Below, one piece after another: positions 42,948 through 52,658 of a stretch of 64,000 bases of DNA. Below the pieces are notes generated by a model. The model was not told the DNA's origin and did no database searches. It saw only the letters and a list, made by a program, of their open reading frames with translations. How positions within the stretch are numbered: the stretch's first letter is position 1; every line of letters begins with the position of its first letter. This stretch comes from Nitrosarchaeum sp. Lineage in GTDB: Archaea; Thermoproteota; Nitrososphaeria; Nitrososphaerales; Nitrosopumilaceae. The position numbers and the translations under genes were made by a program. The stretch covers positions 1 through 64,000 of the forward strand of contig NZ_JAVYIM010000006.1 of assembly GCF_035968265.1 (NCBI RefSeq), written 5' to 3'.

Positions 42948-43868
42948 TTGGAATCAATAACTGTCAAAGCACCATCGTCTACTGCAAATTTAGGTCCAGG
43001 TTTTGACGTATTTGGATTAGCAGTTGACGCTTTTTTTGACGAAATTACTTTAACAAAAAAGAAAAGTGGGGTAAGCATAGTCACTAAAGACAACATTCCA
43101 ACAAATCCGGACAACAACACTGCAGGATTGGTTGTTAAAAACATGTTAAAAAAATTGAAAATTAAAGACGGTGTAGAAATTAAAATAAAAAAAGGTGTCC
43201 CTGCAGGGTTTGGAATGGGAAGTAGTGCGGCTTCTGCAGCTGCATCTGTAATTGCATTTAATCAGATGTTTGAATTAAAATTAGATGATAGTGCACTTGT
43301 AGAATTTGCAGGATTTGGAGAAAAAGCTAGTGCGGGCTCTGTTCATTATGATAATGTAGCAGCATCAGTATTGGGAGGATTTGTAATAGTCAGGACAAAT
43401 CCTCTAGACATAATCAAGATTGAACCTCCAATGAATCTAAGAATGTGTATTGCAGTTCCAACACTAGAAGTTCCAAAAAAGAAAACCAAGGTATCACGAG
43501 GTGTAATACCTAAGAAAGTTAGATTAAGTGATAGTATTGCAAATTTGTCAAATGCTGCAGCAATTGTTGCAGGATTTATGAGAAAAGATCCTGATCTGAT
43601 AGGTAAGTCCATTAAAGATGTAATTGTAGAGCCTGCAAGACAACACATGATACCAGGATTTATCAAGGTTAAAGAAAATGCTCTAAAGGCAGGAGCGTTG
43701 GGTGTAACAATAAGCGGAGCAGGTCCCTCAGTAATCGCATTTTCAAAAAGTTCTGCAGATCTAAAGAAGATATCTTTAGCAATGTCTAAAGGATTTGCAT
43801 CGACAGATACCAAATGTAAAACTGTAATTTGCAAACCAAGTAAAGGTGCAATAGTAATAAAAAAATAA
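42948..43868 (+). CDS. thrB: Homoserine kinase
   Basis: The 306-residue GHMP kinase begins ESITVKAPSSTANLGPGFDVFGLA and has the ATP loop KKGVPAGFGMGSSAASAAAS. The C-terminal SGAGPSVIAFS loop is also present. It phosphorylates homoserine in threonine synthesis. The start is TTG immediately after the stop of the GPN GTPase gene, and no other threonine genes are near. Confidence 0.92.
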   Translation: MESITVKAPSSTANLGPGFDVFGLAVDAFFDEITLTKKKSGVSIVTKDNIPTNPDNNTAGLVVKNMLKKLKIKDGVEIKIKKGVPAGFGMGSSAASAAASVIAFNQMFELKLDDSALVEFAGFGEKASAGSVHYDNVAASVLGGFVIVRTNPLDIIKIEPPMNLRMCIAVPTLEVPKKKTKVSRGVIPKKVRLSDSIANLSNAAAIVAGFMRKDPDLIGKSIKDVIVEPARQHMIPGFIKVKENALKAGALGVTISGAGPSVIAFSKSSADLKKISLAMSKGFASTDTKCKTVICKPSKGAIVIKK

Positions 43869-43880
43869 TCTGAAAGAATT

Positions 43881-44555
43881 ATGAAAAAAGCTGTTATTGT
43901 GTTTAGTGGTGGGATAGATTCAGTTTGTGTAGCTAGCTATCTAAAACCAAAGTATGAGCTTTACGGAATTACATTTTCATATGGTCAAAAAGCTAACAGG
44001 GAAGTTATTGCAGCAAAGACTTTTGCAAAAAAATTTGAATTAAAACAGCATAAAATTATCGACATTGGATTTATGAAAGAATTGTATGGAGATTCTAATG
44101 TTTTAACTAGTCCAAAAAGGAAAATTCCAAGCAAGTTTGATTATTCTATCGTTGTTCCAATCAGAAATGCCGTATTTCTCTCAATTGCTTCTGCATGGGC
44201 ATTTACTCTAAATGCATCATTTGTGGCATACGGTGCACATACAGGCGATAATAATTATCCTGATTGTAGACCAATATTTACCAAAAAATTAGAGTCCGCT
44301 TTTAATCAGGGCGAGATTGATGGAATAAACTTGGGACTACGAAAAAGTATCAAAATATGGTCACCATACAAAGAAGGTCTTTCAAAAAGGGATTTAATAC
44401 AAAATGGTATGAAAACTTTGGGAGATTCAATCTTTAAAACATGGAGTTGTTATTCTAGTAAAAAAGATCATTGTGGAATTTGTGAATCTTGTAATAATAG
44501 AAAAAGAGCCTTTCAAAGAGCTGGAATTATAGATAAAACAAAATATCTAGTCTAG
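43881..44555 (+). CDS. queC: 7-cyano-7-deazaguanine (preQ0) synthase
   Basis: The 224-residue enzyme has the ATP-binding PP-loop VFSGGIDSVCVASY and a C-terminal four-cysteine zinc site (SCYSSKKDHCGICESCNNRK). QueC converts 7-carboxy-7-deazaguanine to preQ0, the precursor of archaeosine in archaeal tRNA. FolE and QueE are encoded on the opposite strand nearby, so the cluster makes preQ0 except for the missing QueD step. Confidence 0.93.
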   Translation: MKKAVIVFSGGIDSVCVASYLKPKYELYGITFSYGQKANREVIAAKTFAKKFELKQHKIIDIGFMKELYGDSNVLTSPKRKIPSKFDYSIVVPIRNAVFLSIASAWAFTLNASFVAYGAHTGDNNYPDCRPIFTKKLESAFNQGEIDGINLGLRKSIKIWSPYKEGLSKRDLIQNGMKTLGDSIFKTWSCYSSKKDHCGICESCNNRKRAFQRAGIIDKTKYLV

Positions 44556-44803
44556 TATTTGTTATCAAGAATCTTCTTTTTGAAGACAAAGTTTCTAATA
44601 ATCAGATACCAAATAAAGAATATTCCACCAACAATGCCCATAAATACATAATTTTGGATTTCTAGAGTTAATCCTTCTATAGAATTAGTAATTTCTCTTG
44701 AGACTAGCATGGAAATTGCAATTACAATTCCAAATTCAATCGCATACCATGTCCAATTAGGCCATGATTCTTTTGGAATGTGAACATTAGGATTAGCGCC
44801 CAT
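44552..44803 (-). CDS. Small two-helix membrane protein
   Basis: The 83-residue protein has two hydrophobic helices (about 20-36 and 52-70) joined by an acidic turn, and a basic C-terminus (VFKKKILDNKY). It overlaps queC by 4 bp tail to tail. It lies directly downstream of folE and may share its transcript. Function unknown. Confidence 0.65.
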   Translation of the reverse strand: MGANPNVHIPKESWPNWTWYAIEFGIVIAISMLVSREITNSIEGLTLEIQNYVFMGIVGGIFFIWYLIIRNFVFKKKILDNKY

Positions 44804-44843
44804 GAGTTTTATCTAAAAGATTGATTATTTAATTTTTCAGAAT

Positions 44844-45401
44844 CTAAAATGATGTTTCTGGGGTACGTCGTCTAATCATAGTCATAATACTCTCTTTTTC
44901 TTCCTTGTTTTCATAGATTCCTCTATATGCAGATGATGTAAGAGTTGCATCGTTTCTAACACCACGCATTTTCATACAAAGATGCTCTGCATCAGCTAAA
45001 ACTACTACTCCTTTTACACCCTGAGCAAATAGCTCATCAGCTATATTCTTGGTTAATCGTTCTTGAATTTGTAATCGTTTTGAGTACTTTTCAACTAATC
45101 GTACCAGTTTTGAGATTCCAAAGACTCTACCGTTGGGAGAATAGGCTATGTGAATTTTTCCAAAAAATGGTAACATATGGTGCTCACACATTGAATAAAA
45201 CTGAATATTACGTGCAACTACTACATCAGAATCTTCAGAGAATTGTACTGATAATTCTGAATCAGATTCATATCCATCAAAAATTTCTTCATACATATTT
45301 GCAATTCTTTGAGGAGTGTCTTTAAGACCTTCACGAGTAGGATCCTCTCCAATTTCTATAATTAATTCCCGAACAAGTTTTTTTACGCGTTCTTTATCCA
45401 T
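44844..45401 (-). CDS. folE: GTP cyclohydrolase I
   Basis: The 185-residue protein is a type IA enzyme. It has DPTREGLKDTPQRIA, the zinc/active-site motif YSMCEHHMLPFFGK, RLQIQERLTKNIA and HLCMKMRGV. The frame opens at 45503, but the first 34 residues lie inside queE, so I use the ATG at 45401. It makes dihydroneopterin triphosphate, the first step toward preQ0 via QueD and QueE. A folate or pterin role is also possible. Confidence 0.9.
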   Translation of the reverse strand: MDKERVKKLVRELIIEIGEDPTREGLKDTPQRIANMYEEIFDGYESDSELSVQFSEDSDVVVARNIQFYSMCEHHMLPFFGKIHIAYSPNGRVFGISKLVRLVEKYSKRLQIQERLTKNIADELFAQGVKGVVVLADAEHLCMKMRGVRNDATLTSSAYRGIYENKEEKESIMTMIRRRTPETSF

Positions 45402-45465
45402 CTGATATTTTGAATAATTTTTTCTAGTATTTGAACCTAATCTAGTTTTTAGGCAGGTACTATGA

Positions 45466-46179
45466 TTATGGTGCTCCAATAAATTTGTGAAGTTGCGGTA
45501 CAACTTTCACATCAATATAATATGGATAAACTATATCATACAAACTTAGCAGTAGATCCAAAGAAGGTTCTGCAATACCATATGTAGGCTGTATGATAAA
45601 TCCATCAATGTCATGTTTTGAAATGTTTTGAAATATTTTATTAACTAAATCTTTAAAATCTTCTAATCTAGTTTTAGAGCTTACAACTATTTTGATATAC
45701 GTGGTTTTTTTAGATGCTACTGATGATTTAAGACATTTCATTGCATTTTCAATTAATCTTTCATAGTGTTTAGAATCTACAAAATCGGAATCCTTTGTTT
45801 TAAATTCTATTTTAATAATGTCAAAAAACGGTAATACATGATTAAATCTATCAGAATCAAAGCATGATGATTCTAGATATGTTGGAATTTTTTTAGTTTG
45901 AATATATTTTGCAAGTTCAGCTACTGCATCATGTTGAATTAATGGATCACCTCCTGTAAAATTCACTTTATATGTTTGATTTTTAAGATTAGAATCAATT
46001 AACTTGCATGCTTCCTCAATAGAATATTCATTACCTGAATCTAATGGAAGAGATTCTTTTGTATCACAATAAAAACAAGTAAATGGACAACCAGCTAATC
46101 TAACAAAAAGTGTTTTTGTACCATAAAGAATTCCTTCTCCTTCAACTGATGTAAATATCTCAAATAATCTAACTTTCAA
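45466..46179 (-). CDS. queE: 7-carboxy-7-deazaguanine synthase (radical SAM)
   Basis: The 237-residue protein has IFTSVEGEGILYGTKTLFVR and the radical SAM motif CPFTCFYCDT (C-x3-C-x2-C), followed by VNFTGGDPLIQ. It converts 6-carboxy-tetrahydropterin to 7-carboxy-7-deazaguanine. It lies upstream of folE on the same strand, and queC is divergent across the membrane-protein gene. Confidence 0.92.
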   Translation of the reverse strand: MKVRLFEIFTSVEGEGILYGTKTLFVRLAGCPFTCFYCDTKESLPLDSGNEYSIEEACKLIDSNLKNQTYKVNFTGGDPLIQHDAVAELAKYIQTKKIPTYLESSCFDSDRFNHVLPFFDIIKIEFKTKDSDFVDSKHYERLIENAMKCLKSSVASKKTTYIKIVVSSKTRLEDFKDLVNKIFQNISKHDIDGFIIQPTYGIAEPSLDLLLSLYDIVYPYYIDVKVVPQLHKFIGAP

Positions 46180-46223
46180 GTAATAATGGTGTATTTTTTC
46201 ATTATTTATTCAATGAGTTTTGA

Positions 46224-46436
46224 TTAGTGCATTACAGGTTCTTTTGTATAAAATAAACCAGAAATAAAGAAAACTACACCTAAAATTCCTATCAAACTTC
46301 CTACAAATTCTACTGTGTTTTGCATGCCACTTTGAAATGGAGCCAATAACCATGCCATCAAAGCTCCTACTATGATCATTGGAATCCCTACTCCAACAGT
46401 AATTGCTTTAGAAGCCATGGTAATTTCTGTTTGCAA
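46224..46436 (-). CDS. Small two-helix membrane protein
   Basis: The 70-residue protein has two hydrophobic segments (about 12-31 and 42-60). It precedes queE by 44 bp. The middle loop (APFQSGMQNTVE) is short, so it is a hairpin in the membrane. An internal ATG at codon 7 is also possible. Function unknown. Confidence 0.65.
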   Translation of the reverse strand: MQTEITMASKAITVGVGIPMIIVGALMAWLLAPFQSGMQNTVEFVGSLIGILGVVFFISGLFYTKEPVMH

Positions 46437-46465
46437 AATGTATATGAAGTTTATGATAAGAATGA

Positions 46466-47464
46466 TTAATTTTGAGTCATATTCAATAAAGCTGCTAATG
46501 AACGAAGTAATTCATTTGCTTTTTCAAATTCACCTGTAGCTAAATTACGTTTAATTATTTGAATTGTTTTTTTTGCTTCATCGATTTTAGATTTGCTTAT
46601 TTTATCGGAGTTAGATAGATTAAGTAGTGTTTTTTCAATTTGCATGACTCGAGATTCTAATCGATCATTTTTTGTTAATTCAAATTGTTCTTTAATTGAT
46701 ATAATTTCTCTTATTTGTTTGATTATTTCTTGTGGATCGGTTGTTGATGAGAGATTTTCTTTAGCGGTTTCAAGTTTTTCGATGATGTTTTCAGATAATC
46801 CTTGACTCTTTGCATTTTCAATCAATCTATCAAGTTGTTCTAGATATGTTTGGGCGTATGCTCTTGCACGTGATTGTTCTTGTTGGGAAGCATATTCACG
46901 AATTTTATTATTCAAATCTACAGTAATTTGTTTAATTTTACCAATTGTTTCTACTGCATCATCAAATTGTTTATCAGAAACTTGTTTTCTTGCAGTGACA
47001 AACAGATTATCTAATTCAGAAAAGTCAATTGATGTACTATACTTTTTAGCAATTATCTTGAGATTATTAGCATAATCTTGCATTCTTTTAAGATCAACTG
47101 AAGGATCTTTAGTTGAAGCTTTAAGAGTAGCCATTTCGGATTGTGTAGAATTGATGTTTGATAGTTGTTGAGAAATTTCTTTGAAAATTCTCATTGCAGA
47201 AAGAAATTGGTTTTTGGCTGAATCCGCATCATTGTTTTTAATAGATTCTTCTAAATTCTTAATTTCTTGTGTACCTTCTTTGAAAAGTTGTTTTATTTTA
47301 TCGGATACGTCTTTATTCATTTGATTTTCAAGTTGTCTTTGTGCTTGCTTTGCAATTTTTAGTAGAATTGATGGATCAGTTTCTGCTTGAGCAGTATGAG
47401 TTATGCCACCTAAAACTAAACTAGATACTAAAATCAATAATGCAAATGAGGTTATTTTATTCAT
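46466..47464 (-). CDS. Secreted coiled-coil protein
   Basis: The 332-residue protein has a signal peptide ending at TAQA (residues 1-27) followed by about 300 residues of amphipathic helix rich in Lys, Glu, Gln and Leu. It has repeated LEQLDRLIENAKSQG-type units. It should be an extended extracytoplasmic coiled coil or helical-bundle protein. Its start overlaps the stop of the membrane wHTH gene by 4 bp, so it is the last gene of a three-gene module. Confidence 0.8.
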   Translation of the reverse strand: MNKITSFALLILVSSLVLGGITHTAQAETDPSILLKIAKQAQRQLENQMNKDVSDKIKQLFKEGTQEIKNLEESIKNNDADSAKNQFLSAMRIFKEISQQLSNINSTQSEMATLKASTKDPSVDLKRMQDYANNLKIIAKKYSTSIDFSELDNLFVTARKQVSDKQFDDAVETIGKIKQITVDLNNKIREYASQQEQSRARAYAQTYLEQLDRLIENAKSQGLSENIIEKLETAKENLSSTTDPQEIIKQIREIISIKEQFELTKNDRLESRVMQIEKTLLNLSNSDKISKSKIDEAKKTIQIIKRNLATGEFEKANELLRSLAALLNMTQN

Positions 47465-48483
47465 TTTTCTTCCTCCAAATCTTTTTTCAGTTTTACTAAA
47501 TTTTGTAGATCTTTTTTATCAATTTCAATAACACCTAGTCGTTCTAATCTTTTTACAGCTCTCCACATAGTAGTTCTTGGTTGAAGAAATTTCTTTCTTA
47601 ATTCACTTTCCAGTGCTTGGCCTCCATTATCAGAAATAAATTTTATAATTTCTTTATCATCTTCTCGCATTTCAGGTCTAAAATTGAATATAGTTTCTGT
47701 ATCAACAGATGTAGTTTCAGATTGTTTTTCAGGAACAGATTCTGATTGTATTAATGTAGAGGATTTTGATTGTTTTCTTTTTAGTATGATTACAGCACCA
47801 GTAACTGCTGCTATGATTGGACCGGCAATAATTGCAGCGGTAGAATAACTAAATGATGATTCATTTGAAATTGTTGGATTAGTAGGATTTATGGATGAAA
47901 AGATATAGTTTATTTCTGATAATCCTGCAGAAAGTTCAAGTTTTGGTTGGTCATCGATTATTTCCATATTAGTTGGTAAACCACTCATTCCAACTATAAC
48001 AGAATTTTTTGGCATTAGTAAAGTGTAATCAGATGGAGAATTAAATGAAAATGTCCAAACTCTACCTTCTTTGGAAATTAAATCATGAACATCATAATCA
48101 ATTGTTATACTTGCAGATCCAAATTTGTCTATGATCGCTTTATTTCCAATTATTTCTTCAGATAGTAAAAATCCAGTATCACCAATTGCAACAAAATTAT
48201 CTATTGATTGTCCAAACAAATCAAGCTCAAAGTCAGGTTCTAATGGATCTACGTCTATTTGTCTTGATACATGTGTAGAGCCATCTGAATAAATGATAAG
48301 TTCAAGAGTTCGAGTAGAGCTGAATGAGGTCTGAATAGGCATCACGATTATAGCAATAATTAAGCCAGCAATTATCAAAGGCGTCTTAACCATTGTTTCG
48401 AGGATACTATCAGTCCTTACAAAAAGCATTCCATCTTCTCGAATAGACTCTTCTATGGGAGTCAGCTCCAATTCCGGGTTCAT
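47461..48483 (-). CDS. Membrane-anchored protein with C-terminal winged helix
   Basis: The 340-residue protein has two transmembrane segments (about 33-52 and 213-233) enclosing an extracytoplasmic beta-rich region (LELIIYSDGSTHVSRQIDVD). The cytoplasmic C-terminus is a MarR-like winged helix (about 275-340; DDKEIIKFISDNGGQALESE, RTTMWRAVKRLERLGVIEID). It resembles one-component membrane regulators that sense outside signals. The next gene encodes a secreted coiled-coil protein, the previous one a second wHTH. Confidence 0.85.
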   Translation of the reverse strand: MNPELELTPIEESIREDGMLFVRTDSILETMVKTPLIIAGLIIAIIVMPIQTSFSSTRTLELIIYSDGSTHVSRQIDVDPLEPDFELDLFGQSIDNFVAIGDTGFLLSEEIIGNKAIIDKFGSASITIDYDVHDLISKEGRVWTFSFNSPSDYTLLMPKNSVIVGMSGLPTNMEIIDDQPKLELSAGLSEINYIFSSINPTNPTISNESSFSYSTAAIIAGPIIAAVTGAVIILKRKQSKSSTLIQSESVPEKQSETTSVDTETIFNFRPEMREDDKEIIKFISDNGGQALESELRKKFLQPRTTMWRAVKRLERLGVIEIDKKDLQNLVKLKKDLEEEK

Positions 48484-48485
48484 GG

Positions 48486-48773
48486 CTAGTACCTCAAATT
48501 CATACTTTCGACAAGTCCCTGGAATCTCTTGAATTCCTGGAAAAATTGCAGTCCCTTTTCGGTAATTAAGAAGACTCTATTCCTGTCGTTTTTGACTGAC
48601 TCGACTAAGCCTGCTTCTACCAGTTTCTCACATTTGTCTAGTACTGCATAGTGAGATAGGTTGGCTTTGCGAGATATTGCAGATACAATGACTCCAGAAC
48701 GACCACCATCGGCAGTAACGTCAAGGATATCACCCATTATGCCCATTTCGGACCTGTATTGTTGTTTTGACAT
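48486..48773 (-). CDS. Small winged-helix transcription regulator
   Basis: The 95-residue protein is a wHTH domain (MGDILDVTADGGRSGVIVSA, then KANLSHYAVLDKCEKLVEAG and a wing) of the type abundant in Thaumarchaeota. It is the first gene of the module that ends with the secreted coiled-coil protein. The upstream region has tandem 12-bp repeats, a possible operator for autoregulation. Confidence 0.85.
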   Translation of the reverse strand: MSKQQYRSEMGIMGDILDVTADGGRSGVIVSAISRKANLSHYAVLDKCEKLVEAGLVESVKNDRNRVFLITEKGLQFFQEFKRFQGLVESMNLRY

Positions 48774-48820
48774 GGATTAGTATAGAGTTACTTGGTTAAT
48801 GAGGAACATTTTGAAACTTT

Positions 48821-48843
48821 AAAGCGGAACGCAAAGCGGAACG
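48821..48843. promoter_or_regulatory. Tandem 12-bp repeat upstream of the wHTH gene
   Basis: AAAGCGGAACGC is followed immediately by AAAGCGGAACG, two direct copies 12 bp apart, 48 bp upstream of the wHTH start. The block is GC-richer than its surroundings. Direct repeats about one helical turn apart are typical of archaeal regulator sites, but no protein has been assigned. Confidence 0.45.
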
Positions 48844-49460
48844 GGTAGTTCATCCCTTAAAATGAGTAATTTTTGGTAAAATCACGAAAATCAGTGAAAA
48901 TTTCAATTTTTCTCATGCCTAAGAATTTAATGTAAAAATTTAATTTTTTTAAAAATTCCAGAAAAAATTCTTTTTATCAAAGTTTTCAATTATTTTAATG
49001 GTTTTTGATGATTTTTGGCTAATTTTGATATATAAAGAACGACACTGAAACATGTTTTTGGCATAGATTAATCATAAAAATAAGAATTATTGACTTTTTT
49101 TTGAGATAAACTATCATTAAAAATCACATAGGCAATTAAAAAATGAAAGATATGAGTTGGTTAATTCATGTTTTAAACAAAAACAGGCTAAAATGTCATC
49201 TATAGTAGATTAAACACGATAAGGTAAATTGCTACCTTTCTTTGATACATCTAGAAAATACGATTCATCAAATAATTACAGATCTTTGTATCAATAGTTC
49301 TCAAACCATGGATATCTTATTCTATTAAAAAATTACATAAATACAGAAATTGGATTTTAATGGAATCGGTATAATTTTTTAATGAACAAAAAATCAGTCA
49401 CTAGGTCAGCTTTGAGATTCATAGTAACTTTTTATTCCCATTTTGAAAATAGATGGTAAA
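48844..49460. other. Long AT-rich gap, no gene seen
   Basis: Apart from a 20-residue frame at 49143, nothing here looks coding on either strand. It holds the promoters of the divergent wHTH and coiled-coil genes, with T-runs near 48935-48960. I saw no strong hairpin. Confidence 0.5.
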
Positions 49461-49934
49461 ATGTTTGATAAATTCAAAAAAGATGAAGGTATGGAAGCTA
49501 CAGAAGAGAGAACTGTAGAACATACTAGTATGAAATCTAATGAAAGTTCATCTAATGAAACAGTAAGAGAGATCGGTATTGTAGAATTGATGGATAAGCG
49601 TGTCAAATTGGAAGAAGCTATTGATTATGTAGGTCTAATGATTAAAAATTTGAAGGATAAAAGAACTGTTTTAGAGAAAGATATTGAAGAAGAGTCAGTT
49701 GATATTAAAAATTTGAAGGAAAAATTACAAAAAGTAAGTCAATACATAGAAGAGGAAAATAGAGGAATTAAAGAATTAGCTCACAAAAGACAGCAAGTTG
49801 AAAACGAAGCAGATGAGGTAGGCTCAATTATCAATAATTTAAGAGATAGATTGGCAGGAATTGATAGAATAATTGATAATGAAGGTAGTAGAGTTAAGAA
49901 AATTAAAGAATCCAGAGAATCTATAGAAAGTTAA
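49461..49934 (+). CDS. Coiled-coil protein
   Basis: The protein (about 157 residues from ATG 49461; a TTG at 49443 is open in frame) is almost entirely charged alpha helix with heptad-like spacing (VELMDKRVKLEEAI; KDKRTVLEKDIEEESVDIKN; IINNLRDRLAGI). It lacks a signal peptide and is probably cytoplasmic. It ends inside the last codons of the convergent cdvB gene (4-bp overlap), so an association with Cdv function is possible by proximity only. Confidence 0.7.
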   Translation: MFDKFKKDEGMEATEERTVEHTSMKSNESSSNETVREIGIVELMDKRVKLEEAIDYVGLMIKNLKDKRTVLEKDIEEESVDIKNLKEKLQKVSQYIEEENRGIKELAHKRQQVENEADEVGSIINNLRDRLAGIDRIIDNEGSRVKKIKESRESIES

Positions 49935-50569
49935 TAGAATTTACTTTTTGAAGCCATAGTATTTGTAGGTGTTGAAGGCAATCTAGTTCCAACAGAACTT
50001 TCAGCTACTGCTGCAGCTTCTTGTAGAATTTTTTCAGATTCAGAATTAGTTGTTTCATCCATTCCAAATGTAGCATCGCTTGAAAAACTATCTGTCATAA
50101 ATCCTCCTAACATTTGTGCCATTTGATTAATTTCTTTATCGGCACTTGGCATGAATTTTACAAGAGAAGATTTTAGATTTTTCATCAGACCTATTGTAGG
50201 CATAATAGTAACTACTGTGTCACCAAGATCATGATAAGTTGTTAATCTTAATTCGATTTGTTCTAATGCTATTCTTGCATTGCTTAGAATTTTTGTAGTT
50301 TTTCTTACCTCAACTAATTCTTTTGATAAAACTCTACTAGTGTTCACATCGTGTGATTGAGTTGCTTCAACAATTCTTTTGAAAAGTTTACTATCTCTTT
50401 CATTTAATTTTACAAGCATTGAATCAAGTTTGGCAATCTGTACTTGTAATTTTTTAATTCCATTTTGAATTTTTGGTTTTAAAGCTCCTTTAGGATTAAT
50501 GGTGTCACTAATTTTATCTGTAATTCCAGGTTTTTGTTGCCTATTCCATTTATTTTGTAAGTTTGACAA
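49931..50569 (-). CDS. cdvB: CdvB-family (ESCRT-III/Snf7-like) protein, second paralogue
   Basis: The 212-residue protein has the same helical Snf7 core as the 2492-3139 product: KIQNGIKKLQVQIAKLDSML, ERDSKLFKRIVE, ELVEVRKTTKIL and IALEQIELRLTTYHDLGD, with a Ser/Thr-rich C-terminus. It starts at TTG. Thaumarchaea usually encode several CdvB paralogues that differ at the C-terminus. Both copies are conserved enough that each is likely functional. Confidence 0.9.
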   Translation of the reverse strand: MSNLQNKWNRQQKPGITDKISDTINPKGALKPKIQNGIKKLQVQIAKLDSMLVKLNERDSKLFKRIVEATQSHDVNTSRVLSKELVEVRKTTKILSNARIALEQIELRLTTYHDLGDTVVTIMPTIGLMKNLKSSLVKFMPSADKEINQMAQMLGGFMTDSFSSDATFGMDETTNSESEKILQEAAAVAESSVGTRLPSTPTNTMASKSKFY

Positions 50570-50657
50570 TAGTTTAGATCATATAGTTTGTACTTAATTT
50601 CAGGTGTAAATATTGCTTAACAGTAAATAAAATATAACTAACAAGAGTATGCTATAC

Positions 50658-50762
50658 CTAAAGATTTAGGACAGATACTCTTTGTGGATGGATTTTTTGT
50701 ATGTGATTTTGAATCACAGAATTGCTGTTTAGCGATTCTCCGCATAGAGGACATTTTACCAT
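50658..50762 (-). CDS. Classical C2H2 zinc-finger micro-protein
   Basis: A 34-residue ORF encodes one perfect C2H2 finger: CPLC, 12 residues, HIQKIH (C-X2-C-X12-H-X4-H). The helix position (SNSVIQNH) matches the DNA- or RNA-reading helix. It lies in the gap between cdvB and TFB on the minus strand. The match to a strict motif makes coding likely in spite of the length. Confidence 0.65.
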   Translation of the reverse strand: MVKCPLCGESLNSNSVIQNHIQKIHPQRVSVLNL

Positions 50763-50880
50763 TATATGCTTGTGTGGATAAAAAAATTGTATTTAAATAT
50801 TTTTTTTAGGCTAAATTAACAAAAAATACTCAATTTTTCAAATCTTTTTAAGCATAGAATGAAGATGAATTTCTGAATTT

Positions 50881-51792
<912 letters not shown>

Positions 51793-51827
51793 TTTATTTT
51801 TATAATGGAACTGATTATTGAAATTAA

Positions 51828-52256
51828 ATGAATAAAATAATAATCATAATTCCAATAATATTGATTATAATTGTTATAGGATTATCTGTTAATTCCTCTG
51901 AGAAGATTAGTAATAATACAGTTTTTCATGTAACTTTAGCGGATCCTAGTTTATACAAGAATGGAATTTACTCTAATACATTTACAATAAATGAAGGAAA
52001 TTATGTTTTAAAATTTATTCCAAATGGGGATAGTCCTCAATCTCTAAATATTTTATTAAAAGGAGAAAAGTATAACTTTTCGGAAAATTTCAAGCTAAAT
52101 GGAACATTACATCAAACAGGAATGTCTGAATATTATACATGGGATTACGATGGCCAAAAAGAAATTACAATTCCTGCGTCTCAAAAAATACTAATTGAAA
52201 TTAATCCAAATGGAAATGAATTAGGTTCGGTATCAGTCTATATTATTGAAAATTAA
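51828..52256 (+). CDS. Exported or membrane-anchored small protein
   Basis: The 142-residue protein has an Ile-rich N-terminal helix (residues 3-21) and a beta-rich domain (VFHVTLADPSLYKNGIYSN, LNILLKGEKYNFSENF, KEITIPASQKILIEINPNG). It is probably anchored by the N-terminus and faces outside. The stop codon sits exactly at the start of the structured RNA candidate at 52257. No family is recognised. Confidence 0.7.
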   Translation: MNKIIIIIPIILIIIVIGLSVNSSEKISNNTVFHVTLADPSLYKNGIYSNTFTINEGNYVLKFIPNGDSPQSLNILLKGEKYNFSENFKLNGTLHQTGMSEYYTWDYDGQKEITIPASQKILIEINPNGNELGSVSVYIIEN

Positions 52257-52388
52257 AGGCGTTTACCCCTTTACTGCAGAACCCTGAGAGATTTCCTCTC
52301 GTGGACAGGTCGTTAAAACGCCTGAATGCCTTTTCTGTTCTGCGGGGCAACGCGATTTTAGTCGATAGGAATTATATCCTTCGGCATT
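52257..52388 (+). ncRNA. Highly structured pseudoknotted RNA candidate (strand uncertain)
   Basis: AGGCGTTT (52257-52264) pairs with AAACGCCT (52316-52323). CCCC plus GCAGAAC (52266-52269, 52276-52282) pair with GTTCTGC-GGGG (52337-52347), crossing the first helix. CCT-GAGAG (52283-52290) folds back on CTCTC (52296-52300) and AGG (52307-52309). AATGCC (52325-52330) pairs with GGCATT (52383-52388). Two small hairpins (CGA/TCG, AGGA/TCCT) fill the 3' part. Crossing pairs of this number are unlikely by chance in AT-rich DNA. It begins at the stop of the 51828 gene and might be a 3' UTR element or a free RNA. It does not match tRNA, 5S, SRP or RNase P RNA patterns. Confidence 0.6.
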
Positions 52389-52658
52389 AATTCTTATAGT
52401 TACTTTAACTATTTAAGATTTAACACAAAAAAATTATAAGAATTTATAGATCTTTATAAGATTTTTATCTATTCTTAGAATTGATTTTTGAGATTTAGAT
52501 ACAAAAAAATTATTTTGAATATACAGATTTTATAAAAATTTACAAAATAAATTAACTCTTGAAATAAAATTTGGCTTTTACCAATGATTATAATTTTAAA
52601 ATTTATGAATAATTTTTTCTTATACTGCTATAAATTACGAAATTCATTGAATAAAATA
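52389..52658. other. AT-rich spacer upstream of the SDR gene
   Basis: This stretch is extremely AT-rich, with repeated ATTTATAAG/TTTATAAG-like motifs that may be TATA elements. A frame from 52584 is open, but its product before residue 26 looks unlike an SDR, so it is treated as non-coding leader. Confidence 0.45.

Noticed and set aside
52257-52388. TPP riboswitch, because of a CTGAGA string
   Set aside because: The second conserved TPP strand and the spacing are absent, and the RNA follows a gene rather than preceding a thiamine gene.
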